DNA of 64,000 nucleotides from G963702155 sp963702155 (lineage in GTDB: Bacteria; Pseudomonadota; Alphaproteobacteria; Micavibrionales; Micavibrionaceae). The notes beneath the pieces are model-generated. The model did not search any database and was not told where the DNA came from. It saw only the letters and a program-made list of their open reading frames with translations. A program made the translations under genes and the position numbers. Of the stretch, positions 43,099 through 52,416 are shown piece after piece. Numbering within the stretch: the first letter of the stretch is position 1; each line of letters begins with the position of its first letter. The stretch covers positions 2,267,623-2,331,622 of the forward strand of contig OY969717.1 in the NCBI GenBank assembly GCA_963702155.1, read 5' to 3'.

Positions 43099-45234
43099 AT
43101 GTTTAGAGATTTGGAACCCCGCAAGCGGCGCTTTATAGCGTCGGCAATATTTGCAACAGGCCTTTCTGCCTTTATCTTGGCGAGTGCATCCGTGCATGCC
43201 GAATCGCTTGCGCCCCTGCCTCAAATAAAACCGATCAACATCGGTCAGGATCAAGATCAGGATCGGCCTAAAATTGTCCATATTAAAGAAAACGACCAGA
43301 CCCGTACACGCGGCGTGGTTGTAAAATACTCATTTAAAAATATTTTAAAGGCCATCATACCGGGCCGCCGCGATAAAACGGATTACAATGACAGAGTGAT
43401 CGCGTCAGTCTATAATACATCCTTAAATGGCATGGCGCCGATCCCGCAAATAAAACCGCAAATCCTGAAAAAATTTGCCAAAAATATCAAGCCTGCAAAC
43501 ACATTTTCAACAGTGTTAACCAAAACACCAGTCATAAAACCGCAAATAATAAAAACTGGGGCATTAAATAAAAATGATGCGGCGCTTTATAAAGACATCT
43601 TTGCCTCAATCGAAAAGGGCGAGATCACAAAAGCGAAACAACAGCTTTCCAATGTAAAAGATGGCCGCGTCATCGGCACCGCGCTTTATAAAATTTATAT
43701 GCATAAAGATTACAAAGCTAATTTTTATGAACTCAAAAACTGGATGGATCACCATGCAGATCATGCCAGCGCATCCAAGGTTTACAAACTCGCGCAAAAT
43801 CGTCGCCCGTTGGATTTTAAAGGTAAAATTAGCAAACCAAATGATAAAATTGCTATCCGCCGGCAGCGCGAGCCAACCATGCAAAGCGCGCAGACATACA
43901 AAGCATCGGTAAAAAGAAACGCGAACCAGCGTGCTGCAATCAAATCAACCTTAAACACAATGGCGAATTACGCAAAAAACGGCAAATACGCGGACGCAAA
44001 TACACATATTAAAACGGCGCATAAAAACGGCACAATCGATAAAACCGAATACAACATTGCCAAAGCTAAAATCGCCTCATACGCTTTATATAGCGGTGAT
44101 ACAAAAACGGCTCTTACGCTCGCCAGCCAAAGTGCAAAAGGCGCAGGATACCACGCGCCATTATCTGGCTGGGTTTCAGGACTTGTGCATTGGAAAAACG
44201 GGCATTTTAAATCTGCCGCCAAAGCATTTGAAATCCCCGCCCGTTCGCCCTACGCATCCGGATGGATGCAATCTGCCGGCGCATATTGGACGGCACGGGC
44301 AAACCTGCGCGCTGGAAATATACAACAGGTCAGCCCGTGGCTGGAACGCGCCCAAGCCCATCCACGCACATTTTATGGAATGATGGCAACCCGCGCATTG
44401 GGACGCGATTTTGATTTTAACTGGAATATGCCAAAATATGATAAAACCGCGCAAAAAACGCTGGCTTCTATTCCGGCCGGAAACCGCGCCATCGCACTTG
44501 CCGAAATTGGCGAAATCAGCGCCGCGCAAAATGAACTCTTACGGATATCTGCAAAAGATAAGCAAACACGGCGCGCAATTCTGGCCTTTGCCGGACACGC
44601 TGGCCTGCCATCAGTGGCCATGCGTTTGGGTAGCGCAGATCTTATTGATAAAAAAACATATCATGACGGCGCGCTCTATCCGGTCGCCGCTTGGCAGCCC
44701 AAAGATGGCTTCAAAGTTGATCCGGCGTTGGTACACGCGGTCATCCGTCAAGAATCGCGCTTCGACCCCTACGCCAAAAGCTATAGCGGCGCGCGCGGCC
44801 TGATGCAAATTATGCCTGTAACGGCCAGCTATGTTTCAGGGGACAGCACCCTAAAAACCGAAGCCGGCGTGAAAAAGCTTGCCCGCCCAGATCTAAACCT
44901 TAAGATCGGGCAGCAATATATCGGCGATCTTTTAAACAAACATTATATTGATGGTGACTTGACAAAATTGCTAATCGCTTACAATGCGGGGCCGGGCAAC
45001 CTCCTGAAATGGAAAAAGCGCTGGGATACTGTCGAAGACCCGCTTTTGTTTATTGAATTGATCCCGGTTGCCGAAACCCGTCAATATGTTGAAAAAGTAT
45101 TATCTAATTACTGGATTTACCGTATGCGCGCAGGGCAAAACACACCAACCCTAAATGCAATATCTTCGGGACAGCCTGCCATATATGCCGGTTTGAACGC
45201 CACTGATAACAGCTTCGAAATCGCATCTCGTTAA
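43099..45234 (+). CDS. Soluble lytic murein transglycosylase
   Basis: A 711-residue secreted protein with a signal peptide (about 12-34, ending SVHAES). The middle 350 residues are a helical superhelix like the U-shaped domain of Slt70, with an added N-terminal proline/isoleucine-rich stretch of PQIKP repeats. The C-terminal catalytic domain (about 545-690) has the glutamate in VIRQESRFDPYAKSYSGARGLMQIMP and LIAYNAGPGNL. It cleaves peptidoglycan strands with formation of anhydromuramyl ends. Confidence 0.93.
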   Translation: MFRDLEPRKRRFIASAIFATGLSAFILASASVHAESLAPLPQIKPINIGQDQDQDRPKIVHIKENDQTRTRGVVVKYSFKNILKAIIPGRRDKTDYNDRVIASVYNTSLNGMAPIPQIKPQILKKFAKNIKPANTFSTVLTKTPVIKPQIIKTGALNKNDAALYKDIFASIEKGEITKAKQQLSNVKDGRVIGTALYKIYMHKDYKANFYELKNWMDHHADHASASKVYKLAQNRRPLDFKGKISKPNDKIAIRRQREPTMQSAQTYKASVKRNANQRAAIKSTLNTMANYAKNGKYADANTHIKTAHKNGTIDKTEYNIAKAKIASYALYSGDTKTALTLASQSAKGAGYHAPLSGWVSGLVHWKNGHFKSAAKAFEIPARSPYASGWMQSAGAYWTARANLRAGNIQQVSPWLERAQAHPRTFYGMMATRALGRDFDFNWNMPKYDKTAQKTLASIPAGNRAIALAEIGEISAAQNELLRISAKDKQTRRAILAFAGHAGLPSVAMRLGSADLIDKKTYHDGALYPVAAWQPKDGFKVDPALVHAVIRQESRFDPYAKSYSGARGLMQIMPVTASYVSGDSTLKTEAGVKKLARPDLNLKIGQQYIGDLLNKHYIDGDLTKLLIAYNAGPGNLLKWKKRWDTVEDPLLFIELIPVAETRQYVEKVLSNYWIYRMRAGQNTPTLNAISSGQPAIYAGLNATDNSFEIASR

Positions 45235-45360
45235 GAATAACAGCTATAATCAAAGCTAAATAAACACAAGTTAAACTATTTGTAATCCCAAATTGTTTGA
45301 CAGATTTATAATAACACCCATATCATTATTCTATCGTTAACAATGAAAGGAGGTGGTCAA

Positions 45361-45456
45361 ATGAATGATCCAGTACATATGTTGAAGGCCGTAGACGGCA
45401 AAACATCTTTAGGAATGGTGAATATTTGGCAAGTCTCCCGGAAAAGCGAAGGCTAA
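45361..45456 (+). CDS. 31-residue peptide with an extended ribosome site
   Basis: ATG to TAA, MNDPVHMLKAVDGKTSLGMV then a basic end. GAAAGGAGGTG, matching the 16S rRNA 3' end almost without a break, lies 5 bases before the ATG. A clear terminator follows at 45561. Such a ribosome site is unlikely by chance, but no homologue is recognised. The sequence between (45457-45560) holds only a 14-codon TTG frame. Confidence 0.45.
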   Translation: MNDPVHMLKAVDGKTSLGMVNIWQVSRKSEG

Positions 45457-45560
45457 AACGGGCGCTTAAATAATTTTACTATTTTGAATAACGATCTTAA
45501 AGATGGTGTAAAGCTGGCTTCGGCCTAATAATACATATTAAAGAGATCAAGTATCTACGA

Positions 45561-45597
45561 AACCCCTTGGCTGCCAAACCGCACCAAGGGGTTTTTG
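45561..45597. terminator. Rho-independent terminator
   Basis: AACCCCTTGG and CCAAGGGGTT pair perfectly over 10 bases with a 13-base loop and a T run. It ends the small peptide transcript and may also serve the convergent nuclease gene. Confidence 0.8.
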
Positions 45598-45603
45598 GTT
45601 TAT

Positions 45604-46590
45604 TCAGATTCTTTGTATTACATTTATAATTTTTTCGCCGCTTTCTTTATCTACACTAAAACGGGTTCGACCAAAAAAGTAATTTATACCTGTAATTTCT
45701 TTAATTGTTGAAGCACTTAATGGCTTCGTAAGTCTTTTGAATTGGTTGAGGTTTCGATAGTACTCTTCTTCTCCATCATGCTGTATTTTTTGCATTTTTT
45801 TGTTTGCTTTACCAAATGCAATTATACCAACACCAGACTGATATAAAAATATAAAGTCATTTGGTTCGACTCTCTCAACATTATATATCCAAGGATCCGA
45901 ATAAGCAGAAAATTTCTTGTTTTCTAGCATATCATTATGAGCTTTTAGGCTGTTGTTAATATTTGTATTCCAAATATGGTATCCTTCTGAAATATCCTCG
46001 AAAGGGTTGTCTTCTGCTGAAAAAGAAGATATTTCGACATGCATAGCCTCATTTATATCGTACACCCTATAAACCCATGGCCTAATGTCTAAACCTGTTT
46101 TGCGCCAATATTTAATAGCTTCTCTCGTTTTAAAATCAATTCCATTTGTCATGACAACAAAAACTTGTTCTGAATTAAAATCATCTTCTTCGATGTTAAT
46201 ACTAAAAAAAGCCTCAAAATCTGTTCTTAGGTTTTTTTTACTTCTCTTATGTTTTTTATACAGCTCATCTAAAAATTCATAATTCGAATTTCCAAAAAGC
46301 TGAGCGTAACCGAATACCTGTAGAATATTACTTTCATGGGAAGTTGTAGCTTTTAATTCAAAAATATATAGTCTTCCAAATTTGTCTAAAGCCATTAAAT
46401 CAGGCTCTGAAGGCCCTCTTCTTGATTGCATTATTGGGAAAAGCTCATCATCAGAAATAAGGCGATCTAGTGATTGAAACAAGATATTTTGAAAATCTCG
46501 TTATGCGTTATTTGACGCTAAAAAATCTTGAATATTTACTCCTTTTATTCGTTTAGCTGTATGATTTGTTGTGTTAACTTTTAAAAGCAT
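45604..46590 (-). pseudogene. PD-(D/E)XK nuclease with EVE-like C-terminal domain, internal stop codon
   Basis: The frame from ATG 46590 encodes 29 residues (ending DFLASNNA), is stopped by TAA at 46503-46501, and continues in the same frame for about 298 codons. The second part has a nuclease core with Asp (PSEPDLMALDK) and Glu-x-Lys (LYIFELKATTS), which are Asp28, Glu42 and Lys44 counted from the TTG at 46482. The last 100 residues (DPWIYNVERVEPNDFIFLYQSGVGIIAFGK and PLSASTIKEITGINYFFGRTRF) look like an EVE/PUA-type base-recognition fold. The combination suggests restriction of modified DNA. Translation from the TTG at 46482 might still give a protein. Confidence 0.65.
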
Positions 46591-46649
46591 CTATTTTTTC
46601 TTTAATATTTTTAAATGTGTGGTTTAATTACAGAACTTATAATTTCAAA

Positions 46650-47399
46650 CTAATATTTTTTAATCCCACACCAAAGCCGCGCATCCCCCATCGCAACAAC
46701 ATCACCGCCAGATTTAAGCGTAAGCGGCGCGCCGCACCAATCGCATATTGTGCCTCCCGCACCTTCGACAACTGGCACAAGCGCGGCAAAATCATATACC
46801 GATAAGCTATCTTCAATCACAATATCGATAAATCCGCTGGCGAGCAGCCCATAGGCATAACAATCTGCACCCCAGGTCATCATTTTTGTGTTTGCCTCAA
46901 TATCTTTATAGACGCGCTCATCTTTAAACATCGCCGGCGTGGTACTACTCGCGCATGCAAGATCAAACGATGCACAAGCGCGCGTAGAAACAGGCACGCC
47001 ATTAAATGTGGTTTGCGTGCCGGTAACGCCGACCCACCGCTCGCCCAAAATCGCCTGATCAATCACTCCAAGAACAGGAACGTCTCCCTTGCAAAGCGCA
47101 ATCAGTGTGCCAAAGGTTGGGCGGCCAATTACAAAAGACTTTGTCCCGTCAATCGGATCAATAACCCATGTATAGCCGCTCTTGGATGGCTTTTCCCCGA
47201 ACTCCTCACCTATAATGCCGTCATCGGGGCGCTCCGCATCCAATACATCGCGCAAAGCTGTTTCAATCCCGCGATCCGCGAGCGTCACAGGGCTATCATC
47301 ATCTTTGGACACAATCTCGAACGGCGTGCGGTAATGTGTCCGCACAATCTCGCCTGCAATATCGGCTAAACGGTTGGCAAGCGCTATAAAATCCTGCAT
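46650..47399 (-). CDS. Inositol monophosphatase-family phosphatase (possible histidinol-phosphatase)
   Basis: About 249 residues; ATG at 47399 chosen because AGGAGAT lies just upstream and the family N-terminus begins there. Metal-binding motifs are visible: GEEFGEK, WVIDPIDGTKSFV and a late WGADCYAYGLLASGFIDIVIE. The GTKSFVIGRPTFGTLIAL pattern is that of the HisN-like subgroup that dephosphorylates histidinol phosphate, but inositol phosphate remains possible. Its start is only 30 bases from alaS, divergent, so the promoters must overlap coding sequence. Confidence 0.85.
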   Translation of the reverse strand: MQDFIALANRLADIAGEIVRTHYRTPFEIVSKDDDSPVTLADRGIETALRDVLDAERPDDGIIGEEFGEKPSKSGYTWVIDPIDGTKSFVIGRPTFGTLIALCKGDVPVLGVIDQAILGERWVGVTGTQTTFNGVPVSTRACASFDLACASSTTPAMFKDERVYKDIEANTKMMTWGADCYAYGLLASGFIDIVIEDSLSVYDFAALVPVVEGAGGTICDWCGAPLTLKSGGDVVAMGDARLWCGIKKY

Positions 47400-47429
47400 A
47401 AATATCTCCTCAAACAAAACAAATATAAG

Positions 47430-50168
47430 ATGAGTGATGAAATGAAGACGGTCAATGACATTCGTAGCGAGTTTATAAATTACTTCGAAAATCAAGGGCA
47501 CGAACATGTGCAATCTGCCCCGCTAGTCCCGCAAAATGACCCCACGCTAATGTTTGTAAATTCGGGCATGGTGCCGTTTAAAAATCTGTTCACAGGCGCG
47601 GAAAAGCGGGATTACACCCGCGCAACCTCATCTCAAAAATCGGTAAGGGCAGGGGGCAAGCACAACGATTTGGAAAATGTCGGCTACACCGCCCGCCACC
47701 ATACATTTTTTGAAATGCTGGGTAACTTCTCCTTTGGCGATTATTTTAAGGAAGAAGCCATCAGCTACGCATGGGAACTGGTCTCCAAAAACTTTGCCCT
47801 GCCGCAAGATAAGTTGCTCGTGACCGTCCACGCCACCGATGAAGAGGCCGCCGATTTATGGAATAAAATCGCAGGCTTCACCGATGATAAAATTATCCGT
47901 ATCGACAGCGATGATAACTTCTGGCGTATGGGTGATACCGGCCCTTGCGGCCCATGTACGGAAATTTTCTACGACCACGGAGACCATATCTGGGGCGGAC
48001 CGCCGGGCAGCGCGGATGAAGATGGCGACCGCTTTATCGAAATCTGGAACCTCGTTTTTATGCAGTACGAACAAATTGACGCTGACACCCGCATAAACCT
48101 CCCAAAACCAAGTATCGATACCGGCATGGGGCTAGAGCGTATGGCCGCCACTATGATGGGGTCAAATAACAACTACGATATCGACATCTTCCAAGCGCTC
48201 ATGCAACACAGCGCCGATTTAACAAGTGTAGATTATAAAGGCGATATGGCCCCAAGCCATAAAGTCATCGCCGATCACCTGCGCGCCGCCTCCTTCTTGA
48301 TTGCCGATGGCGTAATGCCCTCGAACGAGGGGCGCGGCTATGTCTTGCGCCGGATTATGCGCCGCGGTATGCGTCACGCGCACTTGCTGGGCGCGCAAGA
48401 CCCGCTAATGTATAAACTTTTCCCCACGCTTCAAGGCAAAATGGCTGAAGCCTATCCTGAGCTAAACCGCGCCGAAAGCCTGATTACAGAAACACTAAAA
48501 CTGGAAGAAGAACGCTTTAAGGTGACGCTGGAGCGCGGCTTGAAATTGCTTGAGGAAGAAACCAAGAATTTGAGCGAAGGCGATAAATTTTCTGGCAAAA
48601 CAGCATTCAAGCTCTATGACACCTTTGGCTTCCCGCTAGACCTAACCCAAGATGCCCTTAAAAATCAGGGGATCACGGTCGATTTGAATACCTTCGACAA
48701 AGCCATGAAAGAACAAAAAGCTCTCGCCCGCGCCGCATGGTCGGGCAGCGGCGAAACCGCAACGGAAAAAGTTTGGTTCGAAATCCTCGACGACGTTGGC
48801 CCAACCGAATTTCTCGGCTACGAAACCGAAGAAGCCGAAGGGCAAGTGGTTGCAATATTAAAAGAAGGAAAAAGAGTAGAAAGTTTAAAATGGCCTGAAC
48901 ATGGTTTTGTGGTCACAAATCAAACACCTTTTTATGCTGAATGTGGAGGTCAAGTTGGCGACACCGGGGAGTTTTTAGTTCTTAATACAGATGAGAAGCG
49001 CATCGGTAAGCTCAATGTAAAAACTACTGTAAAGAGGTGTGGTCAACTTTTTGTGCATCATATTGCGGTTGATGATGGGTATCCAGATGGAGGAGTGGTC
49101 CTAAAAGAGGGCGATGTAGTAGCTATGAAAGTCGATCATAGCCGCCGCACTGCCATTCGCGCCAACCATTCGGTCACACATTTACTCCACGAAGCCCTGC
49201 GTCAAACGCTGGGTGATCACGTCTCGCAAAAAGGCTCACTGCAGGACGCTGATCGCACACGGTTTGATATCTCGCACCCCAAAGGAGTGAGCGATGAAGA
49301 AATCGCAGCAGTCGAGGAGATCGTGCAAAAAGAAATCGCCGCCAACACCCCCGTCGAAACGCGGGTTATGCCTATCGAAGACGCGCGCAAAACCGGCGCC
49401 ATGGCTCTCTTCGGTGAGAAGTATGACGACGAAGTACGCGTCGTATCCATGGGCACAAAGCCACAGAGCGCAGACAAACAATTCTCTGTCGAGCTTTGCG
49501 GCGGAACGCATGTAAAGCAAACAGGCGAGATCGGCAAATTTAAGATTATATCAGAAGGCGCTCTATCCTCCGGCGTCCGCCGCGTTGAAGCCCTCACAGG
49601 TGAGCGCGTGGATGAATATGAGAAAAAGAAATATGCCGAACAAAATGAACTGCTGGAAAAAGCTAAATCAGACTATAACGCGCTGGTTGAAGAAATTGAG
49701 GCACTCGGCGGTAAGGCTGAAGCGTTGGCCGAAAATTCTATCAAGGTGATCAAACAGACGAACAAATCCCTGCAAAAACAAATCGATAGCCTGCGCCTAC
49801 AGCAAGCAACCAAAAATGTGACAAGCGCCGATGATAACATCAAAGATATAAACGGTATAAAATTTACAGGACAAGTTCTCGCGGGCGTCCCGCCAAAGGA
49901 TTTAAAACCAATGGCAGACGAAATGAAGAAAAAACTCGGCTCCGGGGTGATCGTTTTAATCGCAACGGATGAGGGCAAGGCCTCAATCGTGGTCGGCGTG
50001 ACCGATGATCTAACCGATAAGATTAGCGCGGTTGATCTGGTGCGCATCGGCTCCGAAGCTTTGGGTGGTAAAGGCGGCGGCGGCCGCCCCGATATGGCAC
50101 AGGCCGGCGGCCCGAACCCAGATGCGGCAAACGATGCCATCGCTAAAATTGAGGAAAAACTCGGCTAG
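47430..50168 (+). CDS. alaS: Alanyl-tRNA synthetase
   Basis: A 912-residue class II synthetase. Catalytic domain: VPQNDPTLMFVNSGMVPFKN, FEMLGNFSFGDYFKEEA and the motif-3 region MGLERMAA. Editing domain: zinc ligands in NHSVTHLLHEALR and LCGGTHVKQTGEIG. The C-terminal oligomerisation domain ends in GGKGGGGRPDMAQAGG. From about 48841 to 49135 the base composition and codon choice shift sharply towards AT, while the reading frame and motifs (FYAECGGQVGDTGEF) stay intact. Confidence 0.97.
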   Translation: MSDEMKTVNDIRSEFINYFENQGHEHVQSAPLVPQNDPTLMFVNSGMVPFKNLFTGAEKRDYTRATSSQKSVRAGGKHNDLENVGYTARHHTFFEMLGNFSFGDYFKEEAISYAWELVSKNFALPQDKLLVTVHATDEEAADLWNKIAGFTDDKIIRIDSDDNFWRMGDTGPCGPCTEIFYDHGDHIWGGPPGSADEDGDRFIEIWNLVFMQYEQIDADTRINLPKPSIDTGMGLERMAATMMGSNNNYDIDIFQALMQHSADLTSVDYKGDMAPSHKVIADHLRAASFLIADGVMPSNEGRGYVLRRIMRRGMRHAHLLGAQDPLMYKLFPTLQGKMAEAYPELNRAESLITETLKLEEERFKVTLERGLKLLEEETKNLSEGDKFSGKTAFKLYDTFGFPLDLTQDALKNQGITVDLNTFDKAMKEQKALARAAWSGSGETATEKVWFEILDDVGPTEFLGYETEEAEGQVVAILKEGKRVESLKWPEHGFVVTNQTPFYAECGGQVGDTGEFLVLNTDEKRIGKLNVKTTVKRCGQLFVHHIAVDDGYPDGGVVLKEGDVVAMKVDHSRRTAIRANHSVTHLLHEALRQTLGDHVSQKGSLQDADRTRFDISHPKGVSDEEIAAVEEIVQKEIAANTPVETRVMPIEDARKTGAMALFGEKYDDEVRVVSMGTKPQSADKQFSVELCGGTHVKQTGEIGKFKIISEGALSSGVRRVEALTGERVDEYEKKKYAEQNELLEKAKSDYNALVEEIEALGGKAEALAENSIKVIKQTNKSLQKQIDSLRLQQATKNVTSADDNIKDINGIKFTGQVLAGVPPKDLKPMADEMKKKLGSGVIVLIATDEGKASIVVGVTDDLTDKISAVDLVRIGSEALGGKGGGGRPDMAQAGGPNPDAANDAIAKIEEKLG

Positions 50169-50248
50169 AAAAAGCTAATATAAAAGACGCTTTAAAAAAA
50201 GCGCCATAGCTTTAATGGTCTACGTGATATTTATAGAATGAATATACT

Positions 50249-50578
50249 TTAAAAGTCATGTTCACAATCTACCGATGGCGGTTCGTCTCTTATGCATTTA
50301 AACCGTGCGGTATATTTATCAAATTCAGATTTACTGACCTCATCGCTGTTACGCATCATATCAACAGCAAGACCTCGATCGCTGCGCCAACCCCATTGCC
50401 CATCTTGCTCTCGTGAAAGCCGCAAAATATCTGTAGGCAAATCATGATCATCGTATGTTACAATAATGGGAATAGCTTTATCGATAATCATATATTTTTC
50501 CGAGACGGAGTGTTCCATCGCGCGTTTAAAGTCTTTTGTAATACGTTCTATCTGCATAATGTGCCATATGTCCTTCAA
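50249..50578 (-). CDS. Small hypothetical protein downstream of the RelA/SpoT-like gene
   Basis: A 109-residue acidic protein with no membrane helix or known motif; MQIERITKDFKRAME at the start is probably helical, and three aromatic residues cluster in DGQWGWRSD. The ATG eight codons inside (50557) could be the true start. It lies 40 bases after the RelA/SpoT-like gene on the same strand, so it is probably co-transcribed and could be a partner or antitoxin. Function unknown. Confidence 0.45.
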   Translation of the reverse strand: MKDIWHIMQIERITKDFKRAMEHSVSEKYMIIDKAIPIIVTYDDHDLPTDILRLSREQDGQWGWRSDRGLAVDMMRNSDEVSKSEFDKYTARFKCIRDEPPSVDCEHDF

Positions 50579-50618
50579 AGACTTTTATAATATTATTTCA
50601 AGAATAATAAAAGAAAAT

Positions 50619-51518
50619 TTATCCAAGTACAAGTTCCGGCTGCTGTTGACGTTCATATTGTTCCATTGTCTTTGTTGCGCTATTCAAACGTAAGCGCTCA
50701 AACGGCTTGAATTGGATATCATCTAGTCGTGTCGCTTTTCGCGCCTTTTCATGAATAGCTTTACAAACCGCATTGGCTTGTTGAAAACGCTTAAAGGTCT
50801 TTGGCGTAAGTGAGGCATTAGGATCACGCGCAAAGTCTTGAAATGTACGCTCTAACGCATAGCTATCATGTGAATTGGTATGAAAACGGTTTTTGGTATC
50901 TGATGAGATACGGTCTTCAAACTCGCCGTGTACAAGCTGATATTCAACTGTATGATGGCGATCAAAAACAGGAATAGTAACGTTGATTTTAAAAGAGCTG
51001 TAGCCGGTATCGGTTGGCTTTTTAAATCGGTTGCTTGCGACTGTCACGCGAGCATCATGCGGCAAATCGACATCATAGTCTTTAGACCACTGCATAACAG
51101 ACGCAAGAGCGGCAATCTGGTTCAAATCTTCTAGCCGCACCTGACCGCGTGCAATATCACGAATATCTCGAAAGTCGCCTTCGTATTCACCACCTGCTTT
51201 TTCAATAATACGGTCACGTCTTTTAGTATCCGCAAGCTTATAGCTTTTATAATCAATCGTTGGGATGCCGTTCCCTTTTGGATCAAGGCCAAGTTTCTCA
51301 AGGGTTTCTGGCGTTTTATTGATAGTATTAATATCTATATTGGCTTTTTTTATAAGCGCGCGCATGATGTTGTCCATCATGGGTTCTGCCAGTTTGGCAT
51401 ACTTGATCAATTCATCAACATTCGCACCCGCTGGCTGAAGTGAAGAGGGTGATTTCTCGCCAAAGTAAGATGTTTTTCCAAATTCAATATGAAGAACAGG
51501 AATATGCTTTTTACTCAC
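50619..51518 (-). CDS. RelA/SpoT-domain-like protein, role unknown
   Basis: A 299-residue soluble protein. Residues about 90-210 follow the nucleotidyltransferase pattern of RelA/SpoT: KSYKLADTKRRDRIIEKAGGEY, then FRDIRDIARGQVRLEDLNQI, RFKKPTDTGYSSFKINVTIP and TVEYQLVHGEF. The usual GYR is replaced by GYS and the Gln-containing strand reads EYQLVH, so activity is uncertain. Relatives include toxic small alarmone synthetases and tRNA-modifying toxins. With its small downstream neighbour it forms a candidate toxin-partner pair. Isolated between alaS and ndk. Confidence 0.45.
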   Translation of the reverse strand: MSKKHIPVLHIEFGKTSYFGEKSPSSLQPAGANVDELIKYAKLAEPMMDNIMRALIKKANIDINTINKTPETLEKLGLDPKGNGIPTIDYKSYKLADTKRRDRIIEKAGGEYEGDFRDIRDIARGQVRLEDLNQIAALASVMQWSKDYDVDLPHDARVTVASNRFKKPTDTGYSSFKINVTIPVFDRHHTVEYQLVHGEFEDRISSDTKNRFHTNSHDSYALERTFQDFARDPNASLTPKTFKRFQQANAVCKAIHEKARKATRLDDIQFKPFERLRLNSATKTMEQYERQQQPELVLG

Positions 51519-51740
51519 CGTATCACCCTTATAAGCAAATTTTATTATATAATTATTCTAATATTGACAATTTTGCATCAAAAAATCAAACATTATTTGT
51601 ACTATATCATCACAAAAAGACCTTAAAATATAATAAATAAGACCGCGTGAGGCATTTACACATTGTCTCTTGCGCATTTGGTTTGTTCCTTCTATAAAAC
51701 AAGTCCAATTTTAACGAAGATAAAACAAGGATCAAACCCC

Positions 51741-52160
51741 ATGGCTGAACGCACTTTTTCTATTATCAAACCTGATGCGACCGAGCGTAATTTAACCGGC
51801 GCTATCAATAAAAAATTTGAAGATGGCGGATTGCGCATTGTCGCACAAAAACGCATCCACATGACCAAAGAACAAGCCGAAGGCTTCTACGCCGTTCATA
51901 AAGAACGCCCCTTCTTTGGCGAATTAACAGAATTTATGGCATCTGCTCCTGTTGTTGTTCAGGTGCTTGAAGGCGCAAACGCTGTTGCGAAAAATCGTGA
52001 AATTATGGGCGCGACAAATCCTGAAGAAGCGGACGAAGGCACAGTTCGTAAAGATTTCGCGCTATCCATCGGCGAAAACTCTGTCCACGGATCGGACAGC
52101 CTTGAGAATGCAAAAACCGAGATCGAATATTTCTTTACACCTGAAGAAATCGTAGGGTAA
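51741..52160 (+). CDS. ndk: Nucleoside diphosphate kinase
   Basis: A 139-residue protein starting MAERTFSIIKPDATERN at ATG 51741. The catalytic His is in NSVHGSDSLENA and the nucleotide-binding residues in the family's usual places. It exchanges phosphates among nucleoside triphosphates. Length is standard. A frameshifted small gene follows 3 bases later and a terminator at 52350 ends the unit. Confidence 0.97.
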   Translation: MAERTFSIIKPDATERNLTGAINKKFEDGGLRIVAQKRIHMTKEQAEGFYAVHKERPFFGELTEFMASAPVVVQVLEGANAVAKNREIMGATNPEEADEGTVRKDFALSIGENSVHGSDSLENAKTEIEYFFTPEEIVG

Positions 52161-52163
52161 AAG

Positions 52164-52342
52164 ATGAAAAATGAATTTCAGAAAAAAAACTGGAAAAGTT
52201 TTTGGATAAACTATGCGAAAAGCATCCAGAGATTGATAGGGATAGGATAAAGGTTGTCGATCCCGAAGATAGCAATATAGCATCGGATCTGAAAGATAGA
52301 ACAAGGCAGGATCTGATGAAAGAATATAGTCTTGATATATAA
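52164..52342 (+). pseudogene. Small acidic protein gene with a frameshift in an A8 run
   Basis: ATG 52164, just after ndk, reads MKNEFQKK and then enters a run of eight As. In the actual frame it stops after 28 codons; if the run had nine As the frame would continue KLEKFLDKLCEKHPEIDRDR and on to a stop at 52342, 59 codons in all, directly before the terminator. The coherent charged sequence suggests a real gene with a deletion or a sequence error. Family unknown. Confidence 0.4.
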
Positions 52343-52349
52343 TAAAAAA

Positions 52350-52381
52350 ACAGTGCTTTATAAAGAAGCGCTGTTTTTTTT
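52350..52381 (+). terminator. Rho-independent terminator of the ndk unit
   Basis: ACAGTGCTT and AAGCGCTGT pair (one G-T) around a 7-base loop and are followed by eight Ts. Confidence 0.8.
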
Positions 52382-52416
52382 AATAGTTATTATTTATAAG
52401 AACCAAAGTTCGTTTT

